Assembly: GCA_026122225.1 (NCBI GenBank)
Contig: JANEZZ010001949.1
Coordinates: forward strand, 1,302,001 to 1,366,000
Direction: 5' to 3'
DNA: 64,000 bases
Source: Heloderma charlesbogerti
Taxonomy: Eukaryota; Chordata; Lepidosauria; Squamata; Helodermatidae
Shown: positions 24,198 to 36,913 of the stretch, piece after piece
How the letters are laid out: each line of letters starts with the position of its first letter
Numbering within the stretch: position 1 is the first letter of the stretch
The notes under the pieces: model-generated
What the model was told of the DNA's origin: nothing
Seen by the model: only the letters and a program-made list of their open reading frames with translations
Databases searched by the model: none
Translations under genes and position numbers: made by a program

Positions 24198-24390
24198 CAC
24201 CTATTCATTTAAAACTTGGCAGGCTCAGTCCCCTGAATTATCCATGCAAATTTCATCCAATTCTGCCAAGAAATAAAAAGGGTATTGGCAATTCCCTACA
24301 TCCACTGCACCTATTTTTCTGAAATTTGGCAGGTGTAATCCTTGCAATGACTACACCTGCAAATTTCACCCAACTCAGAAAAACAGAAAA
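24198..24390. repeat. Tandem duplication of an about 108-bp unit
   Basis: Two head-to-tail diverged units share GCACCTATT, TGGCAGG, TGCAAATTTCA(T/C)CCAA and the AAA-rich end. The first spans 24198-24280 and the second 24306-24390. They sit in a larger unclassified block (23900-24480). Confidence 0.65.
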
Positions 24391-25465
24391 GAAGTTATAG
24401 CCATGTTTTGATTTCCCATGGTAGTCAGTGGGAGGCATGAAACCTTGGATTTCCACATCTCGACTCAAATTTCTACACCAATGCTTAACATGAATAAAGG
24501 AATGAATGAGGTAGGATGCTTCCTAGTACTAACAATGAAAAGGCATTGTGCAGCTATTCAGTCTTCTCCTCCTTAACTGATTTTTTATTTTTGGGGGGGA
24601 AGAAGAAAGACAGACAAGTGGTGTGAAAATGCAGCTGGGTTACAAATGGAAGATGTTGTCATCTGCCCCCCTCCCTCAATTTCTGCCAATGAGGCAGGGC
24701 AATTGCACTATAAGAACCTCACCTAGAAGCATCCACAGATCTGCACATCGGATAGCATAATTTTGTTGTTGTTGGGCTTTGTCTTGAATAAAATTTGGCT
24801 AAATAGAAAGCATATTTAGAGCTAGAAAAATTCCAGAGGCACAGTTGCCAAGGTGCCTTGGAATTTGAAATACCCCCCCCCCCCCGCAGCTCTGGTTATT
24901 GATTTTGATGCTTCGGGTTCTTGTTGTCCACATTTACATCTTAGAGACTATTGTCTAGGGGGCTCTGGAGGAACAAAATACAGACCTTAGCAAAATACAA
25001 ACAACCAGGTAGTCAGACTGGTTCGGGTTTTTTCAAGAAAAATGAAGTTTTAGTCTAGATTTGAGTTCATGTTTAATTTGATTCCAATCCTGAATTGAAA
25101 ACCAAAATAAACTTCTATTTTTCTTGAGCTGGAATTGAACCCTAAGAGTTATTTGAAAATATAACCTAAACCAGTTTGACCCCTTGCTGACAGAATGGCA
25201 TAATTAAGGTATTCAGAAGTATGTGTGTCTCTTTGTTTTGTAAAGATTGTTTGCAAGAGGTGAAAAAAGGAAACTGCTCCCACAATTGATGAATTTTTAA
25301 ATGTGCTTGTGAGTAATGAAAACAGTTATTCTGAAAAATAGAATAAATACTGGAATATATGTCAGATCCTGATCCAGAATTCAAAGCAAAAAGAAGCTTA
25401 CTAGATTCTCCTTAAGAAAGGGGAATAATTTTCTAAGTCTAATTAACCTGTCCTTTAAAATGCAG

Positions 25466-25572
25466 GATTTTTTCAATTAAAGATGTACCTGTTGAGGCTG
25501 AAGCCCTCACTGTTTGGTTATATCAACGCTTCATTGAAAAAGAGGATCTCTTGTCACACTTTTACAAAACAG
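25466..25572 (+). CDS. LPGAT1: LPGAT1 internal coding exon
   Basis: Third LPGAT1 exon in the window, 107 bp, with acceptor tgcag at 25461-25465 and donor GTAAAA at 25573. Entered in phase 2, it encodes IFSIKDVPVEAEALTVWLYQ followed by RFIEKEDLLSHFYKTG, matching the conserved WLYQRFxEKEDLLSHFY block of LPGAT1. It ends in phase 1; the final G joins GA of the last exon to give Gly. There are no internal stops. An ATG-initiated frame starting at 25483 over this exon is out of frame and is a shadow. Confidence 0.96.
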
Positions 25573-27659
25573 GTAAAAAATCAAATAAAAAATAAGTATT
25601 TGTTCAGCACTTTGCAAGGATGTTTTCATTTAAATAGTAACAATTTACCACTCCAAGGCAAAGCTATCAGCTAACCACCTCTATTTGCCACTTACTGTGC
25701 AAACTTATACATGTCAGAAGTTCTATGGGACTTAATCCCAGGTTTGTGAATATAGGACTGCAGCCTGAAAGTCTTTTTAGCCTTTTTCTTCCTGAGAGTG
25801 TGCATGTGTGAAAGATAGAAATGCACTTTTATATATATTTGAATCAGCTCTTTAAAATCAACTGATAGCCATGGAGGATTTACAGTTGAATTCTAGCCTC
25901 CTTGGAGTTTTGTGTGACCCACAAAGCTAAGTTTTGTTGGATTTCTTTAAGAGAGCGTGCATATGCACTAGCTCTGGTACTTACAGTAGTTCTTTTAAAA
26001 ACTGTCCAGACATCACTGGATTTGGCAAGATTTCCCCCCGCCCCTTCCTTGTCAGTTTCACTGGAGATTTTGTGAGCATGTGTGGGTGTGCGTGTGTTGT
26101 GCAGGTAATGTTAACAATGTCATATTGTCACAAGTCACAATAAGATTGTGTATAAGTCTAGATGCAGGGCAATGTGGGCCTGCTTCTGAGCTAGGCATCT
26201 GCCGACATTTTCTCCCATACTAGCTGGAGGGAGGGTGTTGATACTTAAACAAGGAAGAGCATTACCATTTGTGAACGGTGGTAATACTTGGGGGGCGGAG
26301 TCCCCAGTGATCATTCAAGCACTTAAAAATGCACATGTAGCTTCAGCTTTCCTCCCAGCTACTATTCTGTCTGATGTAGTTTTAACAGCTTACAGATCCC
26401 ATTCTGAGGGCCCAAGCAGTTTAGCCTCTTTTCTCTTGGAAGGTAAACTGCTAACCATTTTATTCATGTTAGAGAAATCTTATATTATCTGCAATAAAAT
26501 CTTCCTTTACAGATAAATAGCTCTACCTAATTACTACATACACCACTTACAAGATACGTGCACTTTTATACAAGTGTGCCAAGCATTCATTCATAATTAT
26601 ATGCCTATTATGCACTGGTGTATGAAATCTCCAATTAGGGCTTGCCTATAAAAGTAATTATGGTTCATGCTTATGTAACTGGACTCTGACAGTTGAATGT
26701 AAGGTATGCATGTACAATGAAGCATGCATTATTGTACATTTGGCTCCCTATGAAGAATATCCCCCGATGTAATTGGCCAGAACTTTATCCCAGTGCATCA
26801 AAACACTAAGCTTTCTTAAATAAACTTCTTGATTTGCTGCAATTGGAGTTTCCAAGTATTGTTTTCTTCCTGTGGTGTTAGGCTGGGGTGAACTAGATAA
26901 CTTTTGCATGTCTTTGCTGCCAACACCTTCCTATTTCTGATGGAATAGAAACTGAAGAAGGCCAAAGAGAAGCTGTTTTGGAGGATCTGGGGATAGTGTT
27001 CCTAATGCTTGGAAAAAAAATAGAAATTTGTTTGTGCCTGTTCTGAGCTTGAAACACGGGGCACAGAGAACTTAGTGATACATGACACTGATACAAGAAA
27101 CTAAATTATGCCCACCCGATGTGACAGGGAGGAGGGAGGCTTGGCCCTAAGTATAGGATAGATGAATAAATTCTTGGCAATCCTAAATTCAGTCCAACAT
27201 GCATAAGTACAGTTTGAGATGGGGGTTAACTAGTTATCTAGATAACTAAATGTCTCACCTGCCTTGCTATATTTTCAGATTTGAATTGCATTTAAGTACA
27301 GTGTAGTGAAACCCACCACCTCATTAGCAGCTGCTTTTCTAGAGGCCCTTATCTTAGAAAGGGCTTTCTAACTGCTTGCTTTCTTCACGTGCCTTACTGT
27401 GCTTGAGGGAAATTATTCTTCCATGACTTTGTTCCCTGTTGATTTTCTCCTGTTGAAACCTGTTCCTTATAAGAAGCAATGTTATTCTTCTGCATTTAAA
27501 TATATACCAGCACATTAAAATACTACACTGCTGTCTCATTGCAGAAATGATGTCATCCTTCCTACCTTAATTTCTCTTGATATATCTCATGATCAGGGAA
27601 ATTCAGGGAGAGCCTTAAAAACTAGACATATCCAAAATCCATTGTGTCCTTTCCTCCTG

Positions 27660-27820
27660 TTTATTAATTATTAACATTTATATACTGCCTTATTTGCTAT
27701 AAAGCCATCAAGGCAGTGTCCAACAATTTAAAACGATAAACCTTAACACGTAAAAACCAGAACATTAGAAACAGGAAAACATTAAAACAACTACATAATT
27801 TAAACTACGTAATGTAAAAG
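27660..27820 (-). mobile_element. L2-like 3' tail, antisense
   Basis: ATTAACATTTATATACTGCC followed by AAAGCCATCAAGGCAGT and repeated TTTAAAAC/AAAACATTAAAAC segments resembles the reverse complement of L2-type 3' UTRs. Only weakly supported. Confidence 0.4.
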
Positions 27821-28059
27821 GCTAAATTAAAAAGGATATTAACATACTACTAGTATAAAAAATTATTTAAAAGCTAGCTTGCTTTCTAAGTAAAGCCATA
27901 TCTTGATGATTGAGAGCTAGTACAAAATGCTGGTCCCCTCATAAATGTGTTTAAGAGATCGGGAATATGGTGTGGGATCATGTACTGCCTCCCTGCACAG
28001 ACAGGGCAGTATCTAACAGGGCACTTATGTCTCCACCAATTCTTTTCCGACAGCTGATT

Positions 28060-28290
28060 CCGTTGCGCAAGCAGTGGGTCCTGCTGACTGCATTGCACAA
28101 GTGGGATCCCCCACGTATGCAAGGGAATTTAGCGTTTTCTGGAGCAAGTCCAGAAATGAGCAGGAACATGCGTTTCTGGAAGGAGACAGGTTGGCGGAGC
28201 TTCCTTATGCGAGCTCCGCTGAGCTGCCTCCTTCCAGATATGAGCATCTCCACTTGCTTTGGGTTGTTCCGGAAGCGCTAAAACACAGTT
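28060..28290. repeat. Repeat 'E' with a 26-bp hairpin
   Basis: An inverted repeat at 28176-28237 pairs CTGGAAGGAG...GCGGAGCT with AGCTCCGC...CTCCTTCCAG around an 8-bp loop, with a few mismatches. The neighbouring 28135-28180 has CCAGAAATGAGCAGGAACAT, matching 5653-5740 in reverse. It is GC- and CpG-rich against an AT-rich intron. Confidence 0.6.
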
Positions 28291-28730
28291 GCACAAGCAG
28301 TTGGGGCCACTTTCACAACAGTCGGCAGGGCAGAAGAGAATCGGCAGGGGTGGAAGCGCCCCGTTGGATTCTGCCCACAGAGTTCCACTCTAACTTCAAA
28401 AGATTAATTGGCATTGATGTTAAAGCTAATCAGATCCATTGCTCAACTAGGATTTGTTATCCAATTTCAGGTCCTGATAAAAAGAAAGGAACCTCATGAG
28501 CTTTAGTTGCAGTTAACATTGGAGCTAGGGTTAAAACATGAGAGAATTTGCTCCAGGGAGGGGAGAACCTGCGGGGATGGGGCATGCAATTTCACAACAG
28601 GATGCTAATTTATTATTTATCACAAAGAGAGAGTTGATGTTGCCCTGCCCTGCATTCCTATTATAGTCATGATCAGGGAAATTCCAAAAAGGTAAATTCA
28701 ATGTGTAACAGGCTGTTCCTTCTCTTTCAG

Positions 28731-28882
28731 GAGCGTTCCCTCCCCTGCAGGGACAGACAGAAGTTGTTTCCCGGGAGATGACCCTTAGCAATTTGTGGCT
28801 AGTTCTTGTACAGTTCTTTGCGTTTTTGTCAGGTGGTATGTGGTACTGCATTCTTCAGTATTTTTATCAATGCCTATTTTAA
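28731..28882 (+). CDS. LPGAT1: LPGAT1 terminal coding exon with stop codon
   Basis: Last coding exon of LPGAT1. The acceptor tctctttcag lies at 28721-28730, and the frame enters as GA completing Gly, then AFPPLQGQTEVVSREMTLSN, a hydrophobic segment LWLVLVQFFAFLSGGMWYCI that should be the C-terminal membrane helix, and the end LQYFYQCLF before TAA at 28880-28882. The REMTLSNLW block and the YFYxCLF C-terminus are hallmarks of vertebrate LPGAT1. Together the four exons give 660 bp, 219 codons plus stop, against about 370 residues for the mammalian protein, so roughly the first 40 percent is missing to the left. The ER-facing details are inferred from the family. Confidence 0.96.
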
Positions 28883-31800
28883 AAGGTGAATTAATGAGAC
28901 CTGAGTACACAATTAGGAACATGGTACTTTACAGAGTGCATCATGTTACATGTGCAAATGTGAATATACCAGGAGAAAGGAACAAACTGGATGGACTTTC
29001 TCCCCTTTGCAGGGAGGGGGATTTTAAACTCCACTAGAAGAGAGGATCAGTAATATAGCGACCTAATGATGTATTTTAAGAACTGTCCATATTTTTAAAA
29101 GGTGTTGTTCCCCGCGCACCTATGTCAGCAAATTCAGCATTTGAACAGGAGACACAATTATACGACCACCACAGGTGAACATCTGCAGCAAGAATGCTTT
29201 TACTGCAGGTAGTATTCAGCATTGTAGTTAAAACTCAGAATCTTCAGCAACTTTCTCTCCAGTAGTCTGTACTGCAAGTCTTGTGGTAGAGATCCCTCAT
29301 CTGCACAAACTCGAGTTGTATTGTAATTAATCATGCTGGATCTGTTTAACGTACTCTGCAGACCTGGTTATGGTATTGTGACTGCCCCATGTTACCTGTT
29401 TAGTAAAGACATCTTTTGGGGGGGATATCTCAGTAAGATTTTATATTGGAAAAAGAAACACTACTCTGCAAAAAGGCATTACAGTGTCATGAAGTATTGA
29501 AATAATTGTGTATACCTCATAGACCCATCTATTCTTTCCATGTTTTTTGTCTTTAAACCTCTTGTGAGTATCCTCTTGGAAGGGTACTTCAGAGTGGCAC
29601 ATCACTTAATCTGCTTCCTATTTTGGTTTTATAATGCATTTCATAAATTGGTACACATCTTCTCTCTCTTAGTTTTTTTGCAAAATGCACTTTTGAAAAT
29701 GCAATGCAGTGATGGAAAGGAGCATAGCTTGAAAGAAATATAGATACTGTTCCTAACAGATTGGATTCCTGATTGCTATTGGCAGTTCAGAATGGTCTTT
29801 GGATTTTGAACCCTAAATGTATGAGTTGCCACGGTCTAGCCAAGGCGGTGTGTTTTGTTTTTAAACCCCTATAGAGGCCTTTATTTCCATCTGACACAAT
29901 AGCACTCAGAACAACTGTGAGAAGGTTTGTGTACATACATGCCAAGCACCTTGATGGTTTGCTTATAGGAAGAATAAGAGGAAGGTAGCATAGTCACAAA
30001 ACAGTATATCTAGTCATTGGATAAAACCATAGGAAGATACTTGCTTTACCATCCTGAGCTATTGTAAAAATTCTCTGAACCATGAAGGGCATTGCTATGT
30101 CTGCCATCTTGCTGAAAAATGTCACTGTCATAGAATTTCAATTTAGAGGCAGACTGGCACTAAAGCAGGGTTTCAGGTGATAACATGGTTTATAATGGTT
30201 GTGAAGGAAAGGTTTCTATGTTCGTTATTTATCACTCTTGGAATGTTTGGCATCATGGCAGTATGACTACATAAGTATATATAAAAGAACCATTCCTGGA
30301 AAACAGTTTCTAACTTACACATACCGGCCTGTAGACTAAACTTTAGCAAAAGAATGTTGTCTTTTATGGACTGTAATTTTTTCTAAGAGCTAAGCCAAGC
30401 CAACAATAGTTGTCTGTGCTGAGTTTGAGGTATATATTCTCCTGGGTTTTTTTTTTCCAAATCACATAAGAAGTTTTGGTGAGTAGTATACAGAATAAAA
30501 ATGTAAAACCACAGCATCATATTTTTATTCTTTTGTTTTGAGTGGGAAGAGGGACAAGATGAATTTTCTCTAGTAATGTACAAAAAATGTCACCTAATGA
30601 AATATGCCAGATACTGGGTGGTATCCAATTAACCCCTCCCGCTGACAGAATGGGAGGGGTTCCGTTATCAGCGGAACAGATAGGGAGGCAATTCCCTCAC
30701 CCCCCTGCAGTCCCCTGCATGCCTCAAAATCTGCTCCGCAGGGTTGGGAGACATTCCAGAGCAGAATTGGGGTCAGTGGAACTGCTGCGGGGTGGCGGGG
30801 GATGTCCCATGTGAGCAGAAGTCTTATCGTAGGATGTTGGAATTTGTCATTGTTTTTAAACTATGAAATACATTTCAGCATGGATGATGGCAGCATCCAC
30901 CATTCATTCTACAAAGTGCATTGATATATTTCATTGCTTTGATTCCACCACAGATAGAGTGCAAATGGTCATTAGTGTGTTGTTCAATCTTTAGCATAAA
31001 ATGTAGGTTTTTTAAGCTAGTTTTTTGACACACAAGTAGTTGAATTCCACCGTAAGAATATCATGTATTTTAAGTAAGGTATTTCCTAAGAAGAAAGTGG
31101 TTTGGGAGGTCAGGTTTGTTTTCTTTTTAATCTTGTTCGCCTTATTGAGCTATAGCTATAACAACCAGTGTTCTTTATTTGCCATATAGCAGGAAATGTT
31201 AAGAAGTTTGTTTCTGGTCATTTGATGTACGTATGTGGCTATAAATCAGAGCTCTGGTCTAAACAGAATACTTCTTGGACTGAAATGCAAAGCAGCAGCT
31301 GTTGTTTTACGGTATAGCTTATTTGGACATAATCCTACTTTGGGAAGAGCCTGAAGACGTGGGTCTAAACACAGATAGTAAAAATGCCACATACAAGAAT
31401 ACAACTTCCATTCCCTGCAGCAATTGTTCAGTGCAGTTCAGGACAATACTGTAAATACTGATTTGCTACTTAATGAATCAGAAATGAATAGCCATTTGGT
31501 TCAGCATATGCCCACATCTCAGTTTATTCCTTTGCATAGGGCAAAATGTCTCTTTTAAGGCACTGATCGCCATTTGAATGGGAAGACTATCACCATGGTT
31601 CCAATTGAACTGTATAGAGTTATGTCTCATTTATTTCAGTGAAACACATCTAAATAATGTGTTCGGGTGTAACTGACATTAGATTGATATTTTTTCCTCA
31701 CTTGTCTATTGGAAAATGTGAAGAAAATGAGGTCGTTTTGTCTCCTTCGTGGTTGAACCAGGAGAAAATGTGAAGACATTGTTTTTAGGAACTCCTGAAT

Positions 31801-31938
31801 AAAAGCACCTTTCTATTCTCATCTTGGAGTATGATCTTCAAAATACCTGTTTATCTGCAATAGCCCCACTGAATTCAGCAGGACAAAATCCAGAGTATAT
31901 TTTTAGGACAAGAGAATAAAAAGGAAATTAAATTTACT

Positions 31939-31980
<42 letters not shown>

Positions 31981-31981
31981 G
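31939..31981. repeat. (TG)n(AG)n compound microsatellite
   Basis: About 12 TG units followed by about 9 AG units, uninterrupted. Confidence 0.92.
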
Positions 31982-32637
31982 TGCTGTAATTAATGCAATA
32001 AGCTGGTCTAGTGTGTTCTGAGTATAGTGCTTAAAAACACACAGAACTCCCATGGTTAATATTGGCTTAGTTCATTGCTAAATAATTAGCAGCTTTCTTC
32101 AGCCCGCCATTTAATATGGCATTTCATGGTAAGAGGTGGGCGGGCATTGTCCTGGATCCTCTGTCTCCTCCTCATCATCATGGTGTTGTAAAGCTCTGAG
32201 GAGAGGAGAAGGAGCTAGTACATCTTGAAATGTAATGAACTTCCTTAATGTGGTTTGCATCACATAATGCCACATGGGTGACATGCTAACACCTGTATTA
32301 CTTAACTCAAATGAGCAACTCCTATTCCCATACTTGCAACTGCTACTAGAATACAAGCTTCATCATAGGCATACATTGAAAGAGATGGGAATGCGTGGGG
32401 AGAACCCACCCTTTTACCACCATGATGTCAGAATATTTGAGGGCCAGAAAGGTTTTTTAAAAAAATATGTGTTAAATCACATATGTTAAATTACATACAT
32501 ACATTGTGGGGCCGCCTCCGCCCATGCTCCAGCCCACTCAACCTTTGCATCATTATGCAAAGCTTTGGACATGTCTTGATTTGCATGGGATTATCATGCA
32601 AAACCTATACAAGGGTAAGTCAAATATTAGGGCCCGC

Positions 32638-32974
32638 CAATAGTCTTCAAATATCTGAAGGGCTGTCATGCAGAAGATAGAGCAGACTGTTCTCTGTTAC
32701 TCCAGAGGGCAGGGCTAGAACCAGTGGGTGGAAATTGCAGGAAAGTAGATTTCAGCTAAACATTAAGAGAAACCTCCTAGTGGTAAGAGCTGTCTGACAG
32801 TGGAACAGGACCTCGGGAGGTAGTGTGCTTTTCTTCACTGGAGGTGTTTTAGCAGAGGCTGGATAGTTGTCTGCCAGGGAGGCTGTGGTTGCATCCTACA
32901 TTGCAATTCCTGTGTTGAGCAGAGAGTTGGACTACTTGTTCTCAAAGGTCCCTTCCAACTCTATGATTCTGTGA
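32638..32974 (+). mobile_element. CR1 LINE 3' fragment
   Basis: Starts AATAGTCTTCAAATATCTGA, passes AAGAGAAACCTCCTAGTGGT and CCCTTCCAACTCTATGATTC, and ends in the CR1-type terminus ATGATTCTGTGA. Old and non-coding. It is the only clear LINE between 28.9 and 36.3 kb. Confidence 0.85.
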
Positions 32975-35900
32975 ACACAAAGAAGCATTTTTCAAGAGTC
33001 TCAATGTGGAGGCTGTAACATTAGAATTAGCCATTGGATACCTGAATAATTGGAGCTCCTTTGTCAAAGCCCTTAATGGTAGATGGCAGCAGTCCACTCA
33101 TATAGCCCATTTTGTTATGGGCTGAACATTTATTTCCTATTCAGTTATTCAGCTTATCTGGAGAATAATGTGCCCAGTGGAACATCATTTTAGGAAATAA
33201 ATGGTATAAAATGAGGCAGTTACATATCAGTATTGTGGAAGAAGGTGTTCAAGACAACGATAAAAGACACCATTGAAGAACTTGGCTGTAACATACTTGG
33301 AACTGCTGCTTTCTCAGCTTTAGTGTGGGTGCTGGAGATTCAATGGAATCTGTTCTTATAGTCTTGCAATTTTACGCCGATACTGAAACTAGGTATTGTA
33401 AAACATCAACGTAACATTAACAAAAAGTTTATTAACAATAATTTATTAACAAAAACCAGCAAGGTCTGAACAGATTTGATTTACTGCCATTCAAGTGATG
33501 CGTGTCACTCACACAGATCTTTCTTCCCACTGCCCTTCCTTGAGTTGACAATCTCTTTTCTGCAAGTTTCCTTGAACTTTACATATTATGCTACCTTAGC
33601 AAGAACTTACCTTATGATTGTTAACCTTATCTTAAAGACCTAAATGTTTTTTGGTGTTCAGGAAGCCAAATAGTATACTTTCAAAATATGAGGGATCGTA
33701 ACCATTTTTGCAGTATCAATCTGCTATTTGGGTCCAATGGATGATTTCAAAGTGACTCCAGTTTAACAGAAAAAAATAGATTTTTATTGGTATTGCATCC
33801 CCAAAATGGAGTTTTAATGCAAAAACTACTGTGGTACATTGAACCCCATAATGTTAACTTCAGTTCCTTATTGGGCTGTCAAGACACCCAGAAGGAGAAA
33901 ACAAAAGAGAAAACAAAACAGAAACTTAAAATGCATATGCGACAAACTGGGCTCCTAGTAAATATTGGAAGTGGTCCAATGTACCCCAATACCCTAATAG
34001 AATGAGTTTGCTTTTAAATAACATTACAAATGAATGTTGCAAGTTTGCAGTATGGAAGTCTTAACTCCTGTGTCAAAATAAAACCAATTTGGAGCAGAAG
34101 TAACCCCATAGGGTAAAATTTTTACTCCTGGGGTCCAATGGACCCCTATAATCTTTTGTATTTTTTTTAACCTACAGGAATGTGCGTACTAGTTTAGTTT
34201 ATACAAACACATAAAAAACCTATTCAAGTTTTCTGGAAGTGGTATAACTACATAAAAATATGGAATTTTATGCAGGCAAAAGGTCAAGCTTTTCCCTACC
34301 CTATTTTGAGAAGTTGCTGGGGATAGAATGGACCCTAGTTATCTTAGATGTTCAGTACATTCACTTTCTCATTCATTTCCACTGGGGTAAATCAGATTCC
34401 TCTTAGCTTAGTAAGTTAAACTCTCTTTTTTAAAATTGAAAGGGGGCAGGAGATGAAACACCCTAATTGTAGATGAGCACTTGGAGTATGAAGTGGTTCC
34501 AGTTTGCCAAAATGCTTTACAAATATTTCAAATAGATGTTGGGGTCAGCTGCAAACCTGTTAGCCTCTGAAGTCTGTGATTTGATCAGCAGCTGAAGACT
34601 CACAACTGAATGTATGAATGGCCTTTATTGAAAAGTACTGCATTTCGAGGTGATATTAAACCTCTTAATCTGTGGTGGCTCTTTGGTGTAGTCAACAAGT
34701 ATGTGTGAATTGGGCCATTCTAATACAATTATACCAACAAGACTTAATTCTCCAACCAGCCTCTAGACTGCACAGCCACTCTTCATTTTAATGGTGATTC
34801 CGTCATGTATCTTCTTGGAATTAATGGCTGTTGTCTTGCTGCAGTGCTTGTTTTGTCTCCCAAAGCTTCCTTTCTTCAGTGCAGTGAGTCAATAGAAAAC
34901 AATAGGCATACTGAACAAGTGTGTGTGTGACAGCAGTTAGACTTTCTGAATTACTTCCAGACAAAATGTTACACATACATGTGACCAAAGGTAGTGATTT
35001 TTTTTTTAAAGTTTTGAAACCAAGTTGGTATGGAAGAATGATACTGAGACTGGCTCTTGGCAATTGGCTGCAGCTTGCATTTTTTTACCTAAACCATAAA
35101 CAATAAAGTAAAGCTTCCGGCTGAAGTTACTGTATGGGGGCGGGGAGGATATGAAATAAATCCATGTATGAAATTGCATGTTTTTCAGAATTATGTGCTT
35201 GGTTTTGTAAGGGAGAGAAGGAAATTGGAAAGGGGAAATTAACTTCCTTGCAAGGTCATCAGAATTACTTGTGAATTACTTTTATTTTGATTGCACAACA
35301 CTTGTAGGTTCCCCTGTTATATACCTGCCTATAGAAATTCTTAAAAACTGTCTGGACTTTTTAAAGAAAAAGTCTATGTATTTTATTATTACACATCTTA
35401 AATTTCCAGTAAAATTTCTAGTACAACATTACAATTGAAAGACTACTGTTTCAAAATTATCCTCCTCCCTATGATGTTAATGCTGGGGTTTTAGATGCCA
35501 CATTCTTTACTGTGAGTTTTCATCCTCTCTGTTGTTTATCTGTTTTCTCCCTCCCACCACCCCTTTCATTTTATTCCACATATGATTAGAACAAATCATA
35601 TGACAGACACTGCAGTGTGATTCTGTTGAAGGGTTCATCACATTTGGACTTATGTTTGAGTTTATTTCTTTCTTGGATTTTTTTTCTCATTGTTTACTTA
35701 TGGCAATCACATTTTTCTTGATATGGATACCAAAAAAATGATTTCCTCAGCACAGACAAATAAAGATGGCATTATTGCATTTGATGTTTTTGGTCCAGTG
35801 TGAAGAAAAAGTTGCATTTCTTTCCATGTTTCATGTTATAATAATTATTAGGATGTTTGACAAGGAAGGGAAAAATTGTGCCCCCTTCATGTTGCTTATT

Positions 35901-36390
35901 TGATAAAACATCAGATCAACTGCTCTTGCTTAAAGTTTGTGTGTTGGCTGAATATATGGTTTGTTAATACTGCTTCCAACACATAATTGAATCAATAGTT
36001 CTATTTATAGCTCTCAGGAATAGCATAGAAACTCCTCTTTCTGTGCAAGAAGGGACTGGATTGTCTTCTGCTGTTTTAACTCATCAAAGTTGCTGTAATA
36101 ACACTGCATACATTTTTGTGACGATCTAAAGACCAATATAAAGCTATGAAAGTTTCAGAGTTGCTTAAGAGAGAGACGATTATGATCTCCAAAATAGCTT
36201 TCAATATGGAAAACTTGGACTTCAAGTCCCTTTCCTAAGAAGGGTGCCATTATGTGGTTTGTTTGTTTTTACTAACTTATGCAACCACTTTAATGAACGT
36301 TTAGCTTACCAAAAAAAAGCAATATAGAATGACATGGTACCCTCACTTTCTGGCCCTGTGACACAGCTGTCTCTTGTAACACTAAGTCTT

Positions 36391-36913
36391 GGTTCAGACT
36401 AACAGCAATCCCGCAGGCAAATCCTTTTTCTTCATGACCAGGCAGAACTCAGGTGGAGGTGCCAATCTGTAAGAGTCAGCAACATGGTTTGCACGGTCCG
36501 CAGGGTGGTTAGTAAGCTATAGTGGCTTGTTAACCACCCTGCAGGTCCTGGTCACATACCAGTATGATTAGAATAATTACTGTCAATAGTATCACGTCAT
36601 GCAAACCAGGCTAGTGTGGTTTGTTGTCGTGGTTGACAAGCAACCCAGAACCTATGGCCTGTTGTAGGATTCTGAGGTGGCTTGTTACCCACAGCAACAA
36701 GCCACCCTGGCCAAGTTTGCACAACATGACAAGATGCACTGCTGAGAGTAATTATGCTAATCCGCCTGGCACACGACTGGTATGTGCAGCAGGGGAAATA
36801 AGCCACGGTGGCTTATTTCTCCAGCCAGGATCGTGAGAAGCAGGTGTCTCTGCATGAGGGTCCCTGAGCCCTCCCACAGCTCTTATATGGAGCCATCATT
36901 AGTCTGAACCCTT
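36391..36913. mobile_element. Putative non-autonomous DNA transposon with TIRs
   Basis: The ends are inverted: GGTTCAGACTAA at 36391-36402 and TTAGTCTGAACC at 36900-36911. The 520-bp interior is full of shorter palindromes, for example GTGGCTTGTTAACCACC near 36520, GTGGCTTGTTACC near 36670 and AAGCCACGGTGGCTT near 36810. No ORF encodes a known transposase. I could not fix a target duplication. Confidence 0.6.

Larger units (their letters stand above)
20613..25465 (+). other. LPGAT1: LPGAT1 intron (4.85 kb)
   Basis: Intron between the second and third exons in view, with GTAGGA donor and tgcag acceptor. It holds a short L2/SINE-like antisense tail near 21424-21500, a palindrome-rich unclassified repeat (21585-21915) and an internally duplicated segment (24198-24390). 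A C homopolymer lies at 24872-24884. The rest (20800-21420, 21920-24190, 24400-25460) shows nothing recognisable. Confidence 0.85.
25573..28730 (+). other. LPGAT1: LPGAT1 last intron (3.2 kb)
   Basis: Intron between the third and terminal exons. It contains a short half-palindrome ending CATAGGACTGCAGCC near 25745, an antisense L2-like 3' tail at 27660-27820 and a hairpin-bearing repeat at 28060-28290. The stretch 25800-27650 shows no recognisable feature. Confidence 0.85.
28883..36385 (+). other. Probable LPGAT1 3' UTR and downstream flank
   Basis: No coding frame of note follows the LPGAT1 stop. This 7.5-kb stretch is AT-rich and carries only one clear mobile element (CR1 3' end at 32638-32974) and one dinucleotide repeat (31939-31981), far fewer than the flanking DNA. 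Candidate AATAAA poly(A) signals lie at 30494, 31798, 31915, 33196, 34077 and 35102; I cannot tell which is used. A GC-rich block at 30610-30830 stands out and is unclassified. At 33730-34340 the motif GGTCCAATG recurs three times without a clear unit. The UTR extent is inferred from repeat depletion, not shown. Confidence 0.45.
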
